Source: Candidatus Peribacteraceae bacterium (lineage in GTDB: Bacteria; Patescibacteriota; Gracilibacteria; Peribacterales; Peribacteraceae). Taken from it: 19,241 nt of DNA. How positions within the stretch are numbered: position 1 is the stretch's first letter; every line of letters begins with the position of its first letter. The stretch is taken from NCBI GenBank assembly GCA_028717505.1, contig JAQUNQ010000007.1:1-19241 (forward strand), written 5' to 3'. A program made the position numbers and the translations under genes. Of this stretch, positions 1-5,945 are shown piece after piece. The notes under the pieces are model-generated. The model was not told the origin of the DNA. It searched no databases and saw nothing but the letters and a program-made list of their open reading frames with translations.

Positions 1-156
1 CAGGCCCTCCCCTACAACCAGCGCATTGCCTCGCTCTCCTCCCTCACCACGACGCGTGCGCCTGTCGGCGATACGGGCCCCGCTGCCCTCGCCGTGATGG
101 CCGCTGGCGCCTCCGCAGGTCTTGCGTGGGTCCGCAGAAAGCGGGGGGTGAAGTAA
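1..156 (+). CDS. C-terminal end of a surface-anchored protein (5'-truncated)
   Basis: The reading frame is open from base 1 and stops at TAA 154-156, giving the last 51 residues of a protein that begins outside the window. The tail contains V-G-D-T-G-P-A-A, then a hydrophobic Ala/Gly-rich helix, then the basic end W-V-R-R-K-R-G-V-K. The next gene downstream ends with the same arrangement (T-G-P-A, hydrophobic stretch, W-M-R-R-K-R-R-K), so the two are probably tandem paralogues or at least share a C-terminal anchor. A T-G motif followed by a membrane helix and Arg/Lys residues resembles a sortase-type sorting signal. No LPxTG is present, so covalent anchoring is only an inference; a plain C-terminal membrane anchor is the safer reading. 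The function of the missing part is unknown. Confidence 0.7.
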   Translation, partial: QALPYNQRIASLSSLTTTRAPVGDTGPAALAVMAAGASAGLAWVRRKRGVK

Positions 157-174
157 TCGGCCCTCCCCGTCCCC

Positions 175-2064
175 ATGGATTTTCGCCTCGTGCCTCGCCG
201 GCGCTTCCTCACCCCTCTCGGCTTCGTCGTCCTCATTCTCCTGCTCCTCCTCCTGTCCGTCCTCCTGCAACGGAGACAGTCCCTCCCGCCGAAACCCCAA
301 CAGATTCTGGCGCAGGCTTCCGGTAGTACGAATCCCATTTGCGATTCGGTGCAGCCGGACCCCGTGACGGGGAAGAAGCTCCTCTACTGCTGCCTCGACG
401 AGATGTACACCTTCAAGCGCGAGGGGCTCCTCGACGAGCTGCAGAAGTTCACCCAGCGGCTTGTGGAAATCAGCAAAATGACGAATGAGGAGATGCAGAA
501 AGCCTTCGAGAGTCCCTACGAAAGTACGATCCACACGAAGTATAACTGGGCCACGATCTGCGGCACGAAGATCCTCTGCGACTACTGCGCGCTGGGAGAA
601 GTTTGCGGGAACGGGAGCCTCGACACCAATGAAGAGTGCGATCAGGGGATGTTGAACTCCGATGCCTCCCCGAATACCTGCCGCCTGGACTGCAAGCTCC
701 CGCGGTGCGGGGACAATGTTACTGATAATCTGCTGGGCGAGGAGTGCGACAGCGGACCGGACAATTCCAACACCCATTCCGGCGCGTGCCGCACGAACTG
801 CCGCAATGCCGCCTGCGGAGATGGCGTCCTCGATACGCCGCAGGAGGAGTGCGACGACGGGAATGTCGCTGACGGCGATGGTTGCAGCGCCACCTGCGTG
901 ACGGAGACCGAAGGATCCTGTGGCGACGGCCTCGTCGTGGAGCCGGAGGAGTGCGATGACGGCAATGAGGTGAGCGGCGACGGCTGCAGCGACGCCTGCC
1001 TGCGCGAAGTCATTCAGGAAGTCGAAGAGTGCGGCAACGGCAAGGTGGAAACAGGGGAGGAGTGCGATGACGGCACCTCGAATGCGAATATCCCGGACAC
1101 CTGCCGCCAGAACTGCGTCATGCCACGGTGCGGGGATGGGATCCAGGATACCGGCGAGCAGTGCGACGACGGGAATGAGACGAACGACGACGGATGCAAC
1201 GCCACCTGCCAGAAGGAAACAACCTTCATCCTCACGCACCTCTGCGGAGACGGCGTGATCGATGAAGTGGAGCAGTGCGATGCCGGCGAGAAAAATGAGA
1301 ATATCCCCGACGCCTGCCGCTTCGATTGCACGTATCCGATCTGTGGAGACGGCATCAAGGATTCCGGCGAGCAGTGCGACGACGGGAACATCCTCAATGG
1401 CGACGGCTGCTCCATCGAGTGCTACAGCGAATTCTGCGGCGACGGCAAGGTCCGCATGGGGGAGGAGTGTGACGACAATAACCTGATCTCCGGCGATGGC
1501 TGCAGCGAGAAGTGCACGAAGGAGAGCGTGCTCGCCACCACTCCCCGCCCCCCCTCCACCATCGTCTTCACCCGCTCATCGGCTGCCGCCCAGAAACCAG
1601 CGGCCTCCTCCAAGCCCCGCTCCTCCTCTGCGCGCTCTTCCGCCGCCCCTTCACAACCCCCCCCGACCACGCCTTCCGCCCCCTCTCTTCCTCCCCCCCC
1701 GCAGCCCGCAGCCTCTTCGAGAGCTGTCGTCTTCCCCTCCGCTGTCTTTGTGAGCTCTTCCGCCCCCTCTTCCTCTTCTTCTCAGACATCCGCCGAAACC
1801 ACACCGATGCCGCAGGTTTCCGTTTCCTCCTCCTCCTCACCTCTCGGAGCCTCGGTTTTCCCCGTCCTTCCCCCTCTGACGCCGCACGGCTCTCCCTCCC
1901 AAGCCCTCCCTCCCCTCCCCCCTCTCCTCGCCCCAACCAGCGTCGCCCCCAGCGTCACCCCCCTCGGAAGCCTCGTAGGACGCACGGGACCCGCAGCTGT
2001 CGTCCTGATCGCCTCCGGCGCCGCTGCAGGCATCTCGTGGATGCGAAGAAAACGAAGAAAATAA
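175..2064 (+). CDS. Cys-rich DUF4215-type repeat surface protein with Ser/Pro stalk and C-terminal membrane anchor
   Basis: This 629-residue protein starts with a basic segment (R-R-R) and a very hydrophobic helix at about residues 14-31, which is a signal peptide or signal anchor. From about residue 144 to 447 it carries nine cysteine-rich modules of the pattern C-G-D-G-x-x-x-x-G-E-E-C-D-D-G-N-x-x-x-G-D-G-C, typical of DUF4215 / Myxococcus Cys-rich repeats. Modules with G-D-G-C-S alternate irregularly with modules ending N-x-P-D-x-C-R-x-x-C. The many Asp/Asn residues suggest calcium binding and the cysteines suggest disulfides, both inferred. Residues about 450-600 form a low-complexity Ser/Pro/Ala stalk. 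The C-terminus repeats the T-G-P anchor of the upstream gene. The ATG lies 18 bases after that gene's stop, so co-transcription is likely. No convincing ribosome binding site is visible. The protein is probably an extracellular stalked adhesin-like or structural protein; its ligand is unknown. Confidence 0.85.
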   Translation: MDFRLVPRRRFLTPLGFVVLILLLLLLSVLLQRRQSLPPKPQQILAQASGSTNPICDSVQPDPVTGKKLLYCCLDEMYTFKREGLLDELQKFTQRLVEISKMTNEEMQKAFESPYESTIHTKYNWATICGTKILCDYCALGEVCGNGSLDTNEECDQGMLNSDASPNTCRLDCKLPRCGDNVTDNLLGEECDSGPDNSNTHSGACRTNCRNAACGDGVLDTPQEECDDGNVADGDGCSATCVTETEGSCGDGLVVEPEECDDGNEVSGDGCSDACLREVIQEVEECGNGKVETGEECDDGTSNANIPDTCRQNCVMPRCGDGIQDTGEQCDDGNETNDDGCNATCQKETTFILTHLCGDGVIDEVEQCDAGEKNENIPDACRFDCTYPICGDGIKDSGEQCDDGNILNGDGCSIECYSEFCGDGKVRMGEECDDNNLISGDGCSEKCTKESVLATTPRPPSTIVFTRSSAAAQKPAASSKPRSSSARSSAAPSQPPPTTPSAPSLPPPPQPAASSRAVVFPSAVFVSSSAPSSSSSQTSAETTPMPQVSVSSSSSPLGASVFPVLPPLTPHGSPSQALPPLPPLLAPTSVAPSVTPLGSLVGRTGPAAVVLIASGAAAGISWMRRKRRK

Positions 2065-2253
2065 TGAGTGACAAACATTGCCACATACCCGCCCCACACC
2101 TTTCGTGTTTATTGGAGGCGGCGCGCCACGGGGGGTGAAGGGGAAGGCCCTGTCCGCAGACATTGCCGACGAGCTGGCTCCGAAGCCTTGGAGGAGACAG
2201 CGAGGAGGCGCAGGGCCGGGCGGAGTGGGCTTTGGCGCGCCAGCGCTTTGGCT
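2065..2253. other. Non-coding convergent intergenic stretch
   Basis: This stretch lies between the convergent Cys-rich gene and the TPM-domain gene, together with the inverted repeat at 2254-2362. The open frames crossing it have low-complexity translations and continue as antisense shadows of neighbouring genes. It contains GGCGCGCC twice (2120-2127 and 2234-2241) and a small palindrome, ggctccgaagcc. I see no gene here. The repeat-rich character suggests debris of a dispersed element. Confidence 0.5.
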
Positions 2254-2362
2254 CCACCTTTGTCGTCCTTCGGCTTCGCTCAGGACGACCCCTCCCCCTC
2301 CGAGAGATGGGATATCAGCGAAAGACCCTGAGCGGAGTCGAAGGGTCGCCGGACAAAGGTGG
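2254..2362. repeat. Inverted-repeat element (REP/MITE-like)
   Basis: The ends ccacctttgtc (2254-2264) and gacaaaggtgg (2352-2362) are perfect 11-base inverted repeats. Inside them ccttcggcttcgctcagg (left) matches the reverse complement of cctgagcggagtcgaagg (right) at 15 of 18 positions. The element could fold into a long imperfect hairpin. It sits 19 bases past the stop of the minus-strand TPM gene and about 190 bases past the stop of the plus-strand Cys-rich gene, so it may also act as a bidirectional transcription end. From memory, sequences of the type CCTTCGACTCCGCTCAGG recur as intergenic repeats in many environmental bacterial genomes; the copy number here cannot be seen from one window. 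Confidence 0.7.
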
Positions 2363-2381
2363 AAAAAACTTCCTTCGTCTT

Positions 2382-3293
2382 TCACCACTTCCCCCCTGCT
2401 CCCCCTCCCCCAAACGAACCACCCCCGAAGCCACCGAATCCTCCGCTGCTCCCACCCCCAAAGCTCCCGCCGCTCCCCCACCCTCCCCCCTTCCACCACC
2501 GCGAGCGACGGCGCCCCTGTCCGCGGAAGTTCTTCGAGACGACAAAATCAAGGATGAGGCCCGCCACGCCGAGGAGGAAGATGCTCCACCACCAGGCGAG
2601 CGCGATGGTCAGGACAAGGCCGATCACCACGCCAATCACGCCCCCGAGCCACCACGACTTCGTGCGCGCGAGGAACGCGGAGAGCCACTGGAAAGCGATG
2701 ATGCCAAGGAAGAAGAGGAAGACCGCGAACCCTCCGCCCTCGCTGCTCTTCGAGACATAGCGGTCCGCGGTGTACTCCCCGCCGATGTGCTTCTGGAGCG
2801 CTTCAATGCAGGCGAGGATGCCCTCCGCATACTTCCCCTCGCGGAAGCGCGGGGTGATCTCCTCGTCGATGATCCCCTTGGCCACGATGTCCGGTACCGC
2901 CCCCTCGAGGCCGTAGCCCGTCGCGAGGAAGACCTTGCGATCGGTGTAGGCAATGAGAAGCAGGATCCCGTTGTCGTTCTCCTTCGTCCCCACCCCCCAC
3001 TTCCGACCCACCTCCACCGCGACGTCGGCGATGGTCTCGCCCTGCAGCGAGTCGATGATGAGCACGGCAATCTGATTGCTCGTCTGGTCCTGGTACGCCT
3101 TGAGGACACTCACAATCGACGTCTTCTCGTCCTGCGTGAGCAAGCCGACAGTATCTGTGACGTAGCCGTCATTCGCCGGCACATCGAAGGCCGATGCCAC
3201 GCTCACGGCGAATCCCAACGTGATCAGGAGACCCAGGAGAGCGCTCAGGAGCGTCCTGCGGATGGCCGACGCGGAGAGGATGCCCATCATCAC
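2382..3293 (-). CDS. TPM-domain (YgcG/Psb32-like) membrane protein
   Basis: The protein has 303 residues from the GTG at 3293. ATG codons at 3290 and 3287 are equally plausible starts. An N-terminal signal (about residues 11-36, ending A-S-A) is followed by a TPM domain at about 40-170, with the family features D-x-x-G-L-L, I-A-V-L-I-I-D, N-D-N-G-I-L-L-L-I-A and T-G-Y-G-L-E-G. Two transmembrane helices lie at about 188-208 and 216-250. The C-terminus (from about 260) is basic, then strongly Gly/Ser-rich and ends G-G-K-W, as is usual for YgcG-type proteins. The start overlaps the stop of the LemA gene (GTGA/TGATG), indicating translational coupling. TPM proteins are often paired with LemA; the exact role is unsettled (membrane protein quality control or envelope assembly has been proposed). 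The domain is expected outside the membrane. Confidence 0.85.
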   Translation of the reverse strand: MMMGILSASAIRRTLLSALLGLLITLGFAVSVASAFDVPANDGYVTDTVGLLTQDEKTSIVSVLKAYQDQTSNQIAVLIIDSLQGETIADVAVEVGRKWGVGTKENDNGILLLIAYTDRKVFLATGYGLEGAVPDIVAKGIIDEEITPRFREGKYAEGILACIEALQKHIGGEYTADRYVSKSSEGGGFAVFLFFLGIIAFQWLSAFLARTKSWWLGGVIGVVIGLVLTIALAWWWSIFLLGVAGLILDFVVSKNFRGQGRRRSRWWKGGGWGSGGSFGGGSSGGFGGFGGGSFGGGGAGGKW

Positions 3294-3868
3294 TTCGTCC
3301 CGAAATCAACGGTGGGTGCCACCTCGCTCCCGGGAGCCGCCTCGAAGAATTTCTCCTGCGGGAAGCCGAAGAGGAGGGCGAGGATATTCGTCGGGAAGCG
3401 CCGGACGGTGATGTTGAAGGCGCCGACCGCATCGTTGTAATCCTTCCGGGCGACGGAAATCCGGTTCTCCGTTCCCTCGAGCTGCGTCATGAGGTCGCGG
3501 AATGCCGCCACCGACTGCAGCTGCGGATAGGCCTCCACGGTCACGAGGAGGCGTCCGAGGGCCGTCTCCATGTTCTGCGCGGCCGCGAGCTTCTCCTGCC
3601 GCCCGGGAGCCTCCATCCACTGCGTGCGCGCCGCGGTCACCTGCTGGAGGGTTGTCTGCTCGAAATTCGCTGCCCCCTTCACCGTCGCCACGAGATTCGG
3701 CACGAGATCCACCCTCCGCTGGTAGTTCGTCTCCACTTGGGCCCATGCCCCTTGCACTGCCGTCTGTCCCGTGACGAGACCGTTGTAGCCCGTCCAGAGC
3801 CAGAGTCCGAGGAGGACGAGGACACCGACGACGATAGCCCAGACAGAGATTTTTCCGGAGCGCGGCAT
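3290..3868 (-). CDS. lemA: LemA family protein
   Basis: This 192-residue protein has a single N-terminal transmembrane helix (about residues 8-27) followed by the classic LemA signature: Y-N-G-L-V, then W-A-Q-V-E-T-N-Y-Q-R-R-V-D-L-V-P-N-L-V and V-K-G-A-A-N-F-E. The rest is predicted helical, as in known LemA structures. The family's normal length is about 180-200 residues, so the gene is complete. It is the upstream partner of the TPM gene and overlaps it by four bases, the common lemA-TPM arrangement. The molecular role of LemA is not firmly established. The ATG at 3868 is the only sensible start because the membrane helix begins just after it. Confidence 0.92.
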   Translation of the reverse strand: MPRSGKISVWAIVVGVLVLLGLWLWTGYNGLVTGQTAVQGAWAQVETNYQRRVDLVPNLVATVKGAANFEQTTLQQVTAARTQWMEAPGRQEKLAAAQNMETALGRLLVTVEAYPQLQSVAAFRDLMTQLEGTENRISVARKDYNDAVGAFNITVRRFPTNILALLFGFPQEKFFEAAPGSEVAPTVDFGTK

Positions 3869-3893
3869 ACGAAGAGGGGGAAAGGTCGGAGGC

Positions 3894-3922
3894 AGTATAG
3901 CGAAAGGGGGGCAGCAAGCCTA
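3894..3922 (-). promoter_or_regulatory. Possible promoter for lemA-TPM operon
   Basis: Read on the minus strand, a -10-like TATACT lies at 3894-3899 with a weak -35-like TAGGCT at 3917-3922 and a 17-base spacer. The expected start of transcription would leave a short leader of about 18 bases before the lemA ATG. The -35 match is poor, and read-through from the PEBP gene is also possible. Confidence 0.35.
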
Positions 3923-4456
3923 CTACCGCGCGTAGTTTCCCGTGAGCGTGGCCGTGGCGAGAATATGCCCCTCCATGGAGGAGGTAAGCTGCCCCGCGTC
4001 CGGCGTTTTTTCAAACAGGACCATCCTGTCCAATGCGAAGAGATGAAAGACGTAGCGATGCGTGTCGGAGGGCGGGCATGGCCCCCCGTACGTTCGCTCC
4101 CCGAAGCTCGTGACTCCCTGGCTTCCTCCGAGAGGGACCGTCCCCTCCTCCACCTCCCGCACCGCAGGATCGATCCCGTACACGAGCCAGTGCACCCACC
4201 CGCGCGCGTCCGAATCGTCGACGAGGAGGACGAGGCTCTGTGTCCCGTCTGGAATATCCGTGAAGAGAAGAGGCGGGCTCACGTTCTCCCCATCACAGGT
4301 ATACCGCACGGGAATGGGCCCGCCCGCGCTGAATGCCGGACTGGTGATGGTCATAGAAGAGAAGGAAGAAGGTGCCACAGGCTGCCCCGCACAGGACACG
4401 AGCAAAAGAGAGAGCAGAACACTCGAGCAGCCCGGGGAGAATGAACGAAGACGCAT
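3923..4456 (-). CDS. PEBP (YbhB/YbcL) family lipoprotein
   Basis: The start is placed at the ATG at 4456, which gives 177 residues beginning with a lipoprotein signal: basic M-R-L-R, a hydrophobic core and the lipobox L-V-S-C with C22 as the lipidated residue. The frame is open further upstream, but that part reads through a repeat and the mpg gene antiphase. The mature part is a phosphatidylethanolamine-binding-protein fold: N-V-S-P-P-L, the W-V-H-W motif (residues 87-90) and G-G-P-C-P-P-S-D-T-H-R-Y (residues 124-135), the conserved ligand-pocket segments of bacterial YbhB/YbcL proteins. Bacterial members have no firmly known substrate. The gene lies 32 bases after mpg and 54 bases before lemA, on the same strand. 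Confidence 0.9.
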   Translation of the reverse strand: MRLRSFSPGCSSVLLSLLLVSCAGQPVAPSSFSSMTITSPAFSAGGPIPVRYTCDGENVSPPLLFTDIPDGTQSLVLLVDDSDARGWVHWLVYGIDPAVREVEEGTVPLGGSQGVTSFGERTYGGPCPPSDTHRYVFHLFALDRMVLFEKTPDAGQLTSSMEGHILATATLTGNYAR

Positions 4457-4488
4457 GCCACTATTTTCCCACTTCTCCCTGTGTATCT

Positions 4489-5070
4489 TCAATCTGTTCC
4501 CCCGCCCCCTCGGGGAAGAGGGCAGGGTGAGGGGGAGAGCACGAAGCGGTAGGGCTTCTTCGCCCAACTCCCCGCGTAGGCCACGCCGATGCGCTCCGTC
4601 CGGCGCACGTGCCGTGCAGCGACCGAAGTGCCGCGATCCTCGATCCAGAGACCGGAGGCACGAGAGGCTGCTTTCCCGTTGAGCCGGCGATCGACGGCAA
4701 GCGCCTTCGTGAGTTTGCCCGGGCCGTCCCACTTGCCCCGAGTCGCATCGAAGGACTCCCCTCCCCCGCGCAGGAGCACCGCCGCCGGGTAGCCCGCCTC
4801 CCCCGTCACGATATTGAGCATCCAGTGCATGCCGTACACGAAGTACACGTACCAGCATCCCGCCGCGCCGAACATCACTGCATTCCGCTCCGTGCGCCCC
4901 CGGTGGGCATGGCAGGCCCTGTCCCGCGGCCCGTCATAGGCCTCCACCTCCGTGATCATCACCGCAGTCGTCTTTCCCCCAACCTTCCGCACGAGGTACT
5001 TCCCGAGGAAATCGCGGGCGACTGCGAGCGTCGGCCGGTTGAAGAAGGAGGGGGGAAGGACTCTGCGCAC
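4489..5070 (-). CDS. mpg: 3-methyladenine DNA glycosylase (AAG/MPG family)
   Basis: The 193-residue protein starts at the GTG at 5070; no ATG lies near the conserved N-terminus (L-P-P-S-F-F at residue 5, D-F-L-G-K-Y-L-V at 20-27). It removes alkylated purines from DNA in base excision repair. The catalytic segment E-V-E-A-Y-D-G-P-x-D-x-A-C-H-A is at 41-55; by comparison with human AAG, E43 is the water-activating glutamate, and Y45 and H54 are active-site residues. G-P-G-K-L-T-K-A-L (116-124) is another family hallmark. The family's usual end is near residue 178 (K-P-Y-R-F-V-L); the last 15 or so residues (S-P-S-P-C-P-L-P-R-G-G-G-G) are encoded by a dispersed repeat. A -10 box lies only six bases before the GTG, suggesting a leaderless mRNA. 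Confidence 0.92.
   Translation of the reverse strand: MRRVLPPSFFNRPTLAVARDFLGKYLVRKVGGKTTAVMITEVEAYDGPRDRACHAHRGRTERNAVMFGAAGCWYVYFVYGMHWMLNIVTGEAGYPAAVLLRGGGESFDATRGKWDGPGKLTKALAVDRRLNGKAASRASGLWIEDRGTSVAARHVRRTERIGVAYAGSWAKKPYRFVLSPSPCPLPRGGGGTD
4511..4533 (-). repeat. Dispersed repeat copy A (CCCTCACCCT type)
   Basis: On the minus strand this reads ccctcaccctgccctcttcc followed by ccg. It matches the plus-strand copy at 17647-17666 at 18 of 20 positions. It forms the 3' end of mpg and encodes the non-conserved tail of the glycosylase, so it was probably inserted at or next to the original stop codon. Confidence 0.65.
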
Positions 5071-5076
5071 GCCCCG

Positions 5077-5104
5077 ATTGTAGGAGCTCGCCGCACGGAC
5101 ACAA
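5077..5104 (-). promoter_or_regulatory. Promoter for mpg (leaderless type)
   Basis: On the minus strand, -10 TACAAT is at 5077-5082 and a weak -35, TTGTGT, is at 5099-5104 (16-base spacer). Only six bases separate the -10 from the GTG start at 5070, so transcription should begin at or next to the start codon. The -35 abuts the U-tract of the terminator at 5103-5127. Confidence 0.6.
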
Positions 5105-5127
5105 AAAAAGAGGGGTTCTCACCCCTC
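5103..5127 (-). terminator. Intrinsic terminator, minus strand
   Basis: On the minus strand, a 7-base-pair stem GAGGGGT/ACCCCTC with a four-base loop is followed by seven T residues (plus-strand A at 5103-5109). It would end a minus-strand transcript arriving from above 5127, the only candidate being the small ORF that stops at 5146. It insulates mpg from upstream transcription. Confidence 0.8.
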
Positions 5128-5145
5128 TCCTTGATTGCCAACGCT

Positions 5146-5400
5146 CTATCCCCCCGGACTCAGTTGCCTGCGCTCTGCCTCCATAAGTCCATTGCCACCG
5201 GTCTTGCACTGACGAACCAGGTTTTCCCCGTCGTCCACCACGCCGCCGAAGCGAGCCTTGAACCCGAGGCTCACGTAGTGTTGGAGGGAAAATCGCTCCA
5301 CAGCAGATGATGATTCGACGGCAACGGGCTCGAGGGCAGGACATTCTGAAGAAGTGATCATGGAAACGGAGAGAAGAAGGAAGTAAAAATGCTCCCCCAT
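5146..5400 (-). CDS. Small hypothetical protein, possibly exported
   Basis: The frame ends with TGA at 5146-5148, 18 bases before a good terminator, which is the best argument that this is a gene. With the ATG at 5400 it encodes 84 residues with a short hydrophobic N-terminus (F-Y-F-L-L-L-S-V-S-M) and a Cys at residue 20, resembling a weak signal peptide without a proper lipobox. A longer form from the ATG at 5523 (125 residues) is possible. The remainder is hydrophilic, with V-S-L-G-F-K-A-R-F-G-G-V-V-D-D-G-E-N. GGAG lies 13 bases upstream of the ATG at 5400, which is rather far. I do not recognise a family. Confidence 0.38.
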   Translation of the reverse strand: MGEHFYFLLLSVSMITSSECPALEPVAVESSSAVERFSLQHYVSLGFKARFGGVVDDGENLVRQCKTGGNGLMEAERRQLSPGG

Positions 5401-5543
5401 TATTTGCGGAACACTCCGGAGAAAAACCAAATCACCCGGCGAAGAATTGACGAACAACGCGCAGGGCATCTGCAAGGAAAAAAATGAGGAACTCCAAGGA
5501 TCGCCTCTCCTTCCGCTTCCCATCCTTCTTTTCCATGGATTGT

Positions 5544-5572
5544 TTGGTTCTCACCCCGCTTTGCCATAGAAT
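5544..5572 (+). promoter_or_regulatory. Promoter for tRNA-Pro
   Basis: TTGGTT (5544-5549) and TAGAAT (5567-5572) are separated by 17 bases. The tRNA begins 11 bases after the -10, leaving a very short 5' trailer to be removed by RNase P. Confidence 0.55.
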
Positions 5573-5583
5573 CGCGTGGACAT

Positions 5584-5659
5584 CGGGGTGTAGCTCAGTT
5601 GGTAGAGCGCACGGTTCGGGACCGTGAGGTCGAAGGTTCGAGTCCTTTCACCCCGACCA
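5584..5659 (+). tRNA. tRNA-Pro (anticodon CGG)
   Basis: A complete cloverleaf is visible. The acceptor CGGGGTG pairs with CACCCCG, the D arm is GCTC/GAGC with AGTTGGTA, the anticodon stem CACGG/CCGTG encloses loop TTCGGGA (anticodon CGG), the variable loop is AGGTC and the T arm is GAAGG-TTCGAGT-CCTTT. The 3' CCA is encoded. It reads the proline codon CCG. Confidence 0.97.
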
Positions 5660-5720
5660 TCCGGCTCCGTCTGCGGACTACGCCGTGATGGTCGTTCGAG
5701 TTGAGCTGCCCAGGGTCGAC

Positions 5721-5794
5721 CATTCGACTCCCCCGCATGCGCGGGGTCGCTCACGGTCTTCGACCACCGTGGGACAGGAATATTCCTGTCCCAC
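5721..5794. repeat. Cluster of palindromic repeats upstream of the ilv promoter
   Basis: Two elements are visible. One at about 5721-5758 has a hairpin cccgc-atg-cgcggg core; similar core sequence recurs in the groES leader (15498-15517). The second, at 5769-5794, is a perfect 26-base palindrome whose half-site is gtgggacaggaat, ending ten bases before the ilv -35 box. There is no T-run after it, so it is not an intrinsic terminator for the tRNA. It may be a REP-type repeat or an operator. Confidence 0.6.
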
Positions 5795-5804
5795 GCGAGA
5801 ATGT

Positions 5805-5832
5805 TTGACAATATCTTCGCCTGAAGTACAAT
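5805..5832 (+). promoter_or_regulatory. Strong promoter of the ilvA leader
   Basis: A perfect -35 TTGACA (5805-5810) and a -10 TACAAT (5827-5832) are separated by 16 bases. The expected transcription start (about 5839-5840) is one or two bases before the ATG of the leader peptide at 5841, so the leader ORF is essentially leaderless. Confidence 0.85.
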
Positions 5833-5840
5833 GCACCCGC

Positions 5841-5894
5841 ATGAAGCGATGCTTCATTATTTCCTGCATTATTACCACCCGCGCCACGGCGTGA
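5841..5894 (+). CDS. Leader peptide of the ilvA attenuator (17 residues, Ile/Thr-rich)
   Basis: The ORF encodes MKRCFIISCIITTRATA and stops at TGA 5892-5894. Four of its 17 residues are Ile, in two ATT-ATT pairs, and three are Thr, including an ACC-ACC pair directly after the second Ile pair. It lies between a strong promoter and an intrinsic terminator, upstream of threonine dehydratase, which converts threonine to the precursor of isoleucine. This is the composition expected of a regulatory leader peptide at which ribosomes stall when charged tRNA-Ile or tRNA-Thr is scarce. The first 17 bases (5841-5857) form a 7-base-pair hairpin, ATGAAGC/GCTTCAT, which could serve as an RNA polymerase pause site. 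The peptide resembles the E. coli thr leader only in kind, not in sequence. Confidence 0.75.
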   Translation: MKRCFIISCIITTRATA

Positions 5895-5926
5895 GGAAGT
5901 AGCTGCAGCTTTATCCCCTACTCTCC
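5895..5926 (+). promoter_or_regulatory. Predicted antiterminator of the ilvA attenuator
   Basis: GGAAGTAG (5895-5902) can pair with CTACT-(C)-TCC (5918-5926, one bulged C), about eight pairs, enclosing the small palindrome agctgcagct. This uses C5925 and C5926, which are also the first bases of the terminator stem, so the two structures exclude each other. A ribosome at the leader stop codon (5892-5894) would cover 5895-5902 and block this pairing. A ribosome stalled on the Ile/Thr codons (5856-5879) would leave it free. The structure was derived by eye. Confidence 0.55.
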
Positions 5927-5945
5927 CGCGCCAAGCGGGTTTTTT
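5925..5945 (+). terminator. Attenuator terminator before ilvA
   Basis: A CCCGC/GCGGG stem (5925-5929 with 5935-5939) with a five-base loop is followed by six T residues (5940-5945). It lies between the leader peptide and the structural genes, so it can only act as a conditional (attenuating) terminator for the downstream genes. Confidence 0.8.

Noticed and set aside
2163..3440. 425-codon plus-strand open frame
   Set aside because: It is antisense to the clearly recognisable TPM and LemA genes; its translation is charged low-complexity sequence with no family features, an effect of high GC on stop frequency.
4457..4858. N-terminal extension of the PEBP frame
   Set aside because: The open frame continues upstream but reads through a dispersed repeat and out of phase through mpg; the lipoprotein signal at 4456 fixes the start.
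5769..5794. Palindrome as terminator of tRNA-Pro
   Set aside because: No T-run follows on either strand, and it lies more than 100 bases after the tRNA.
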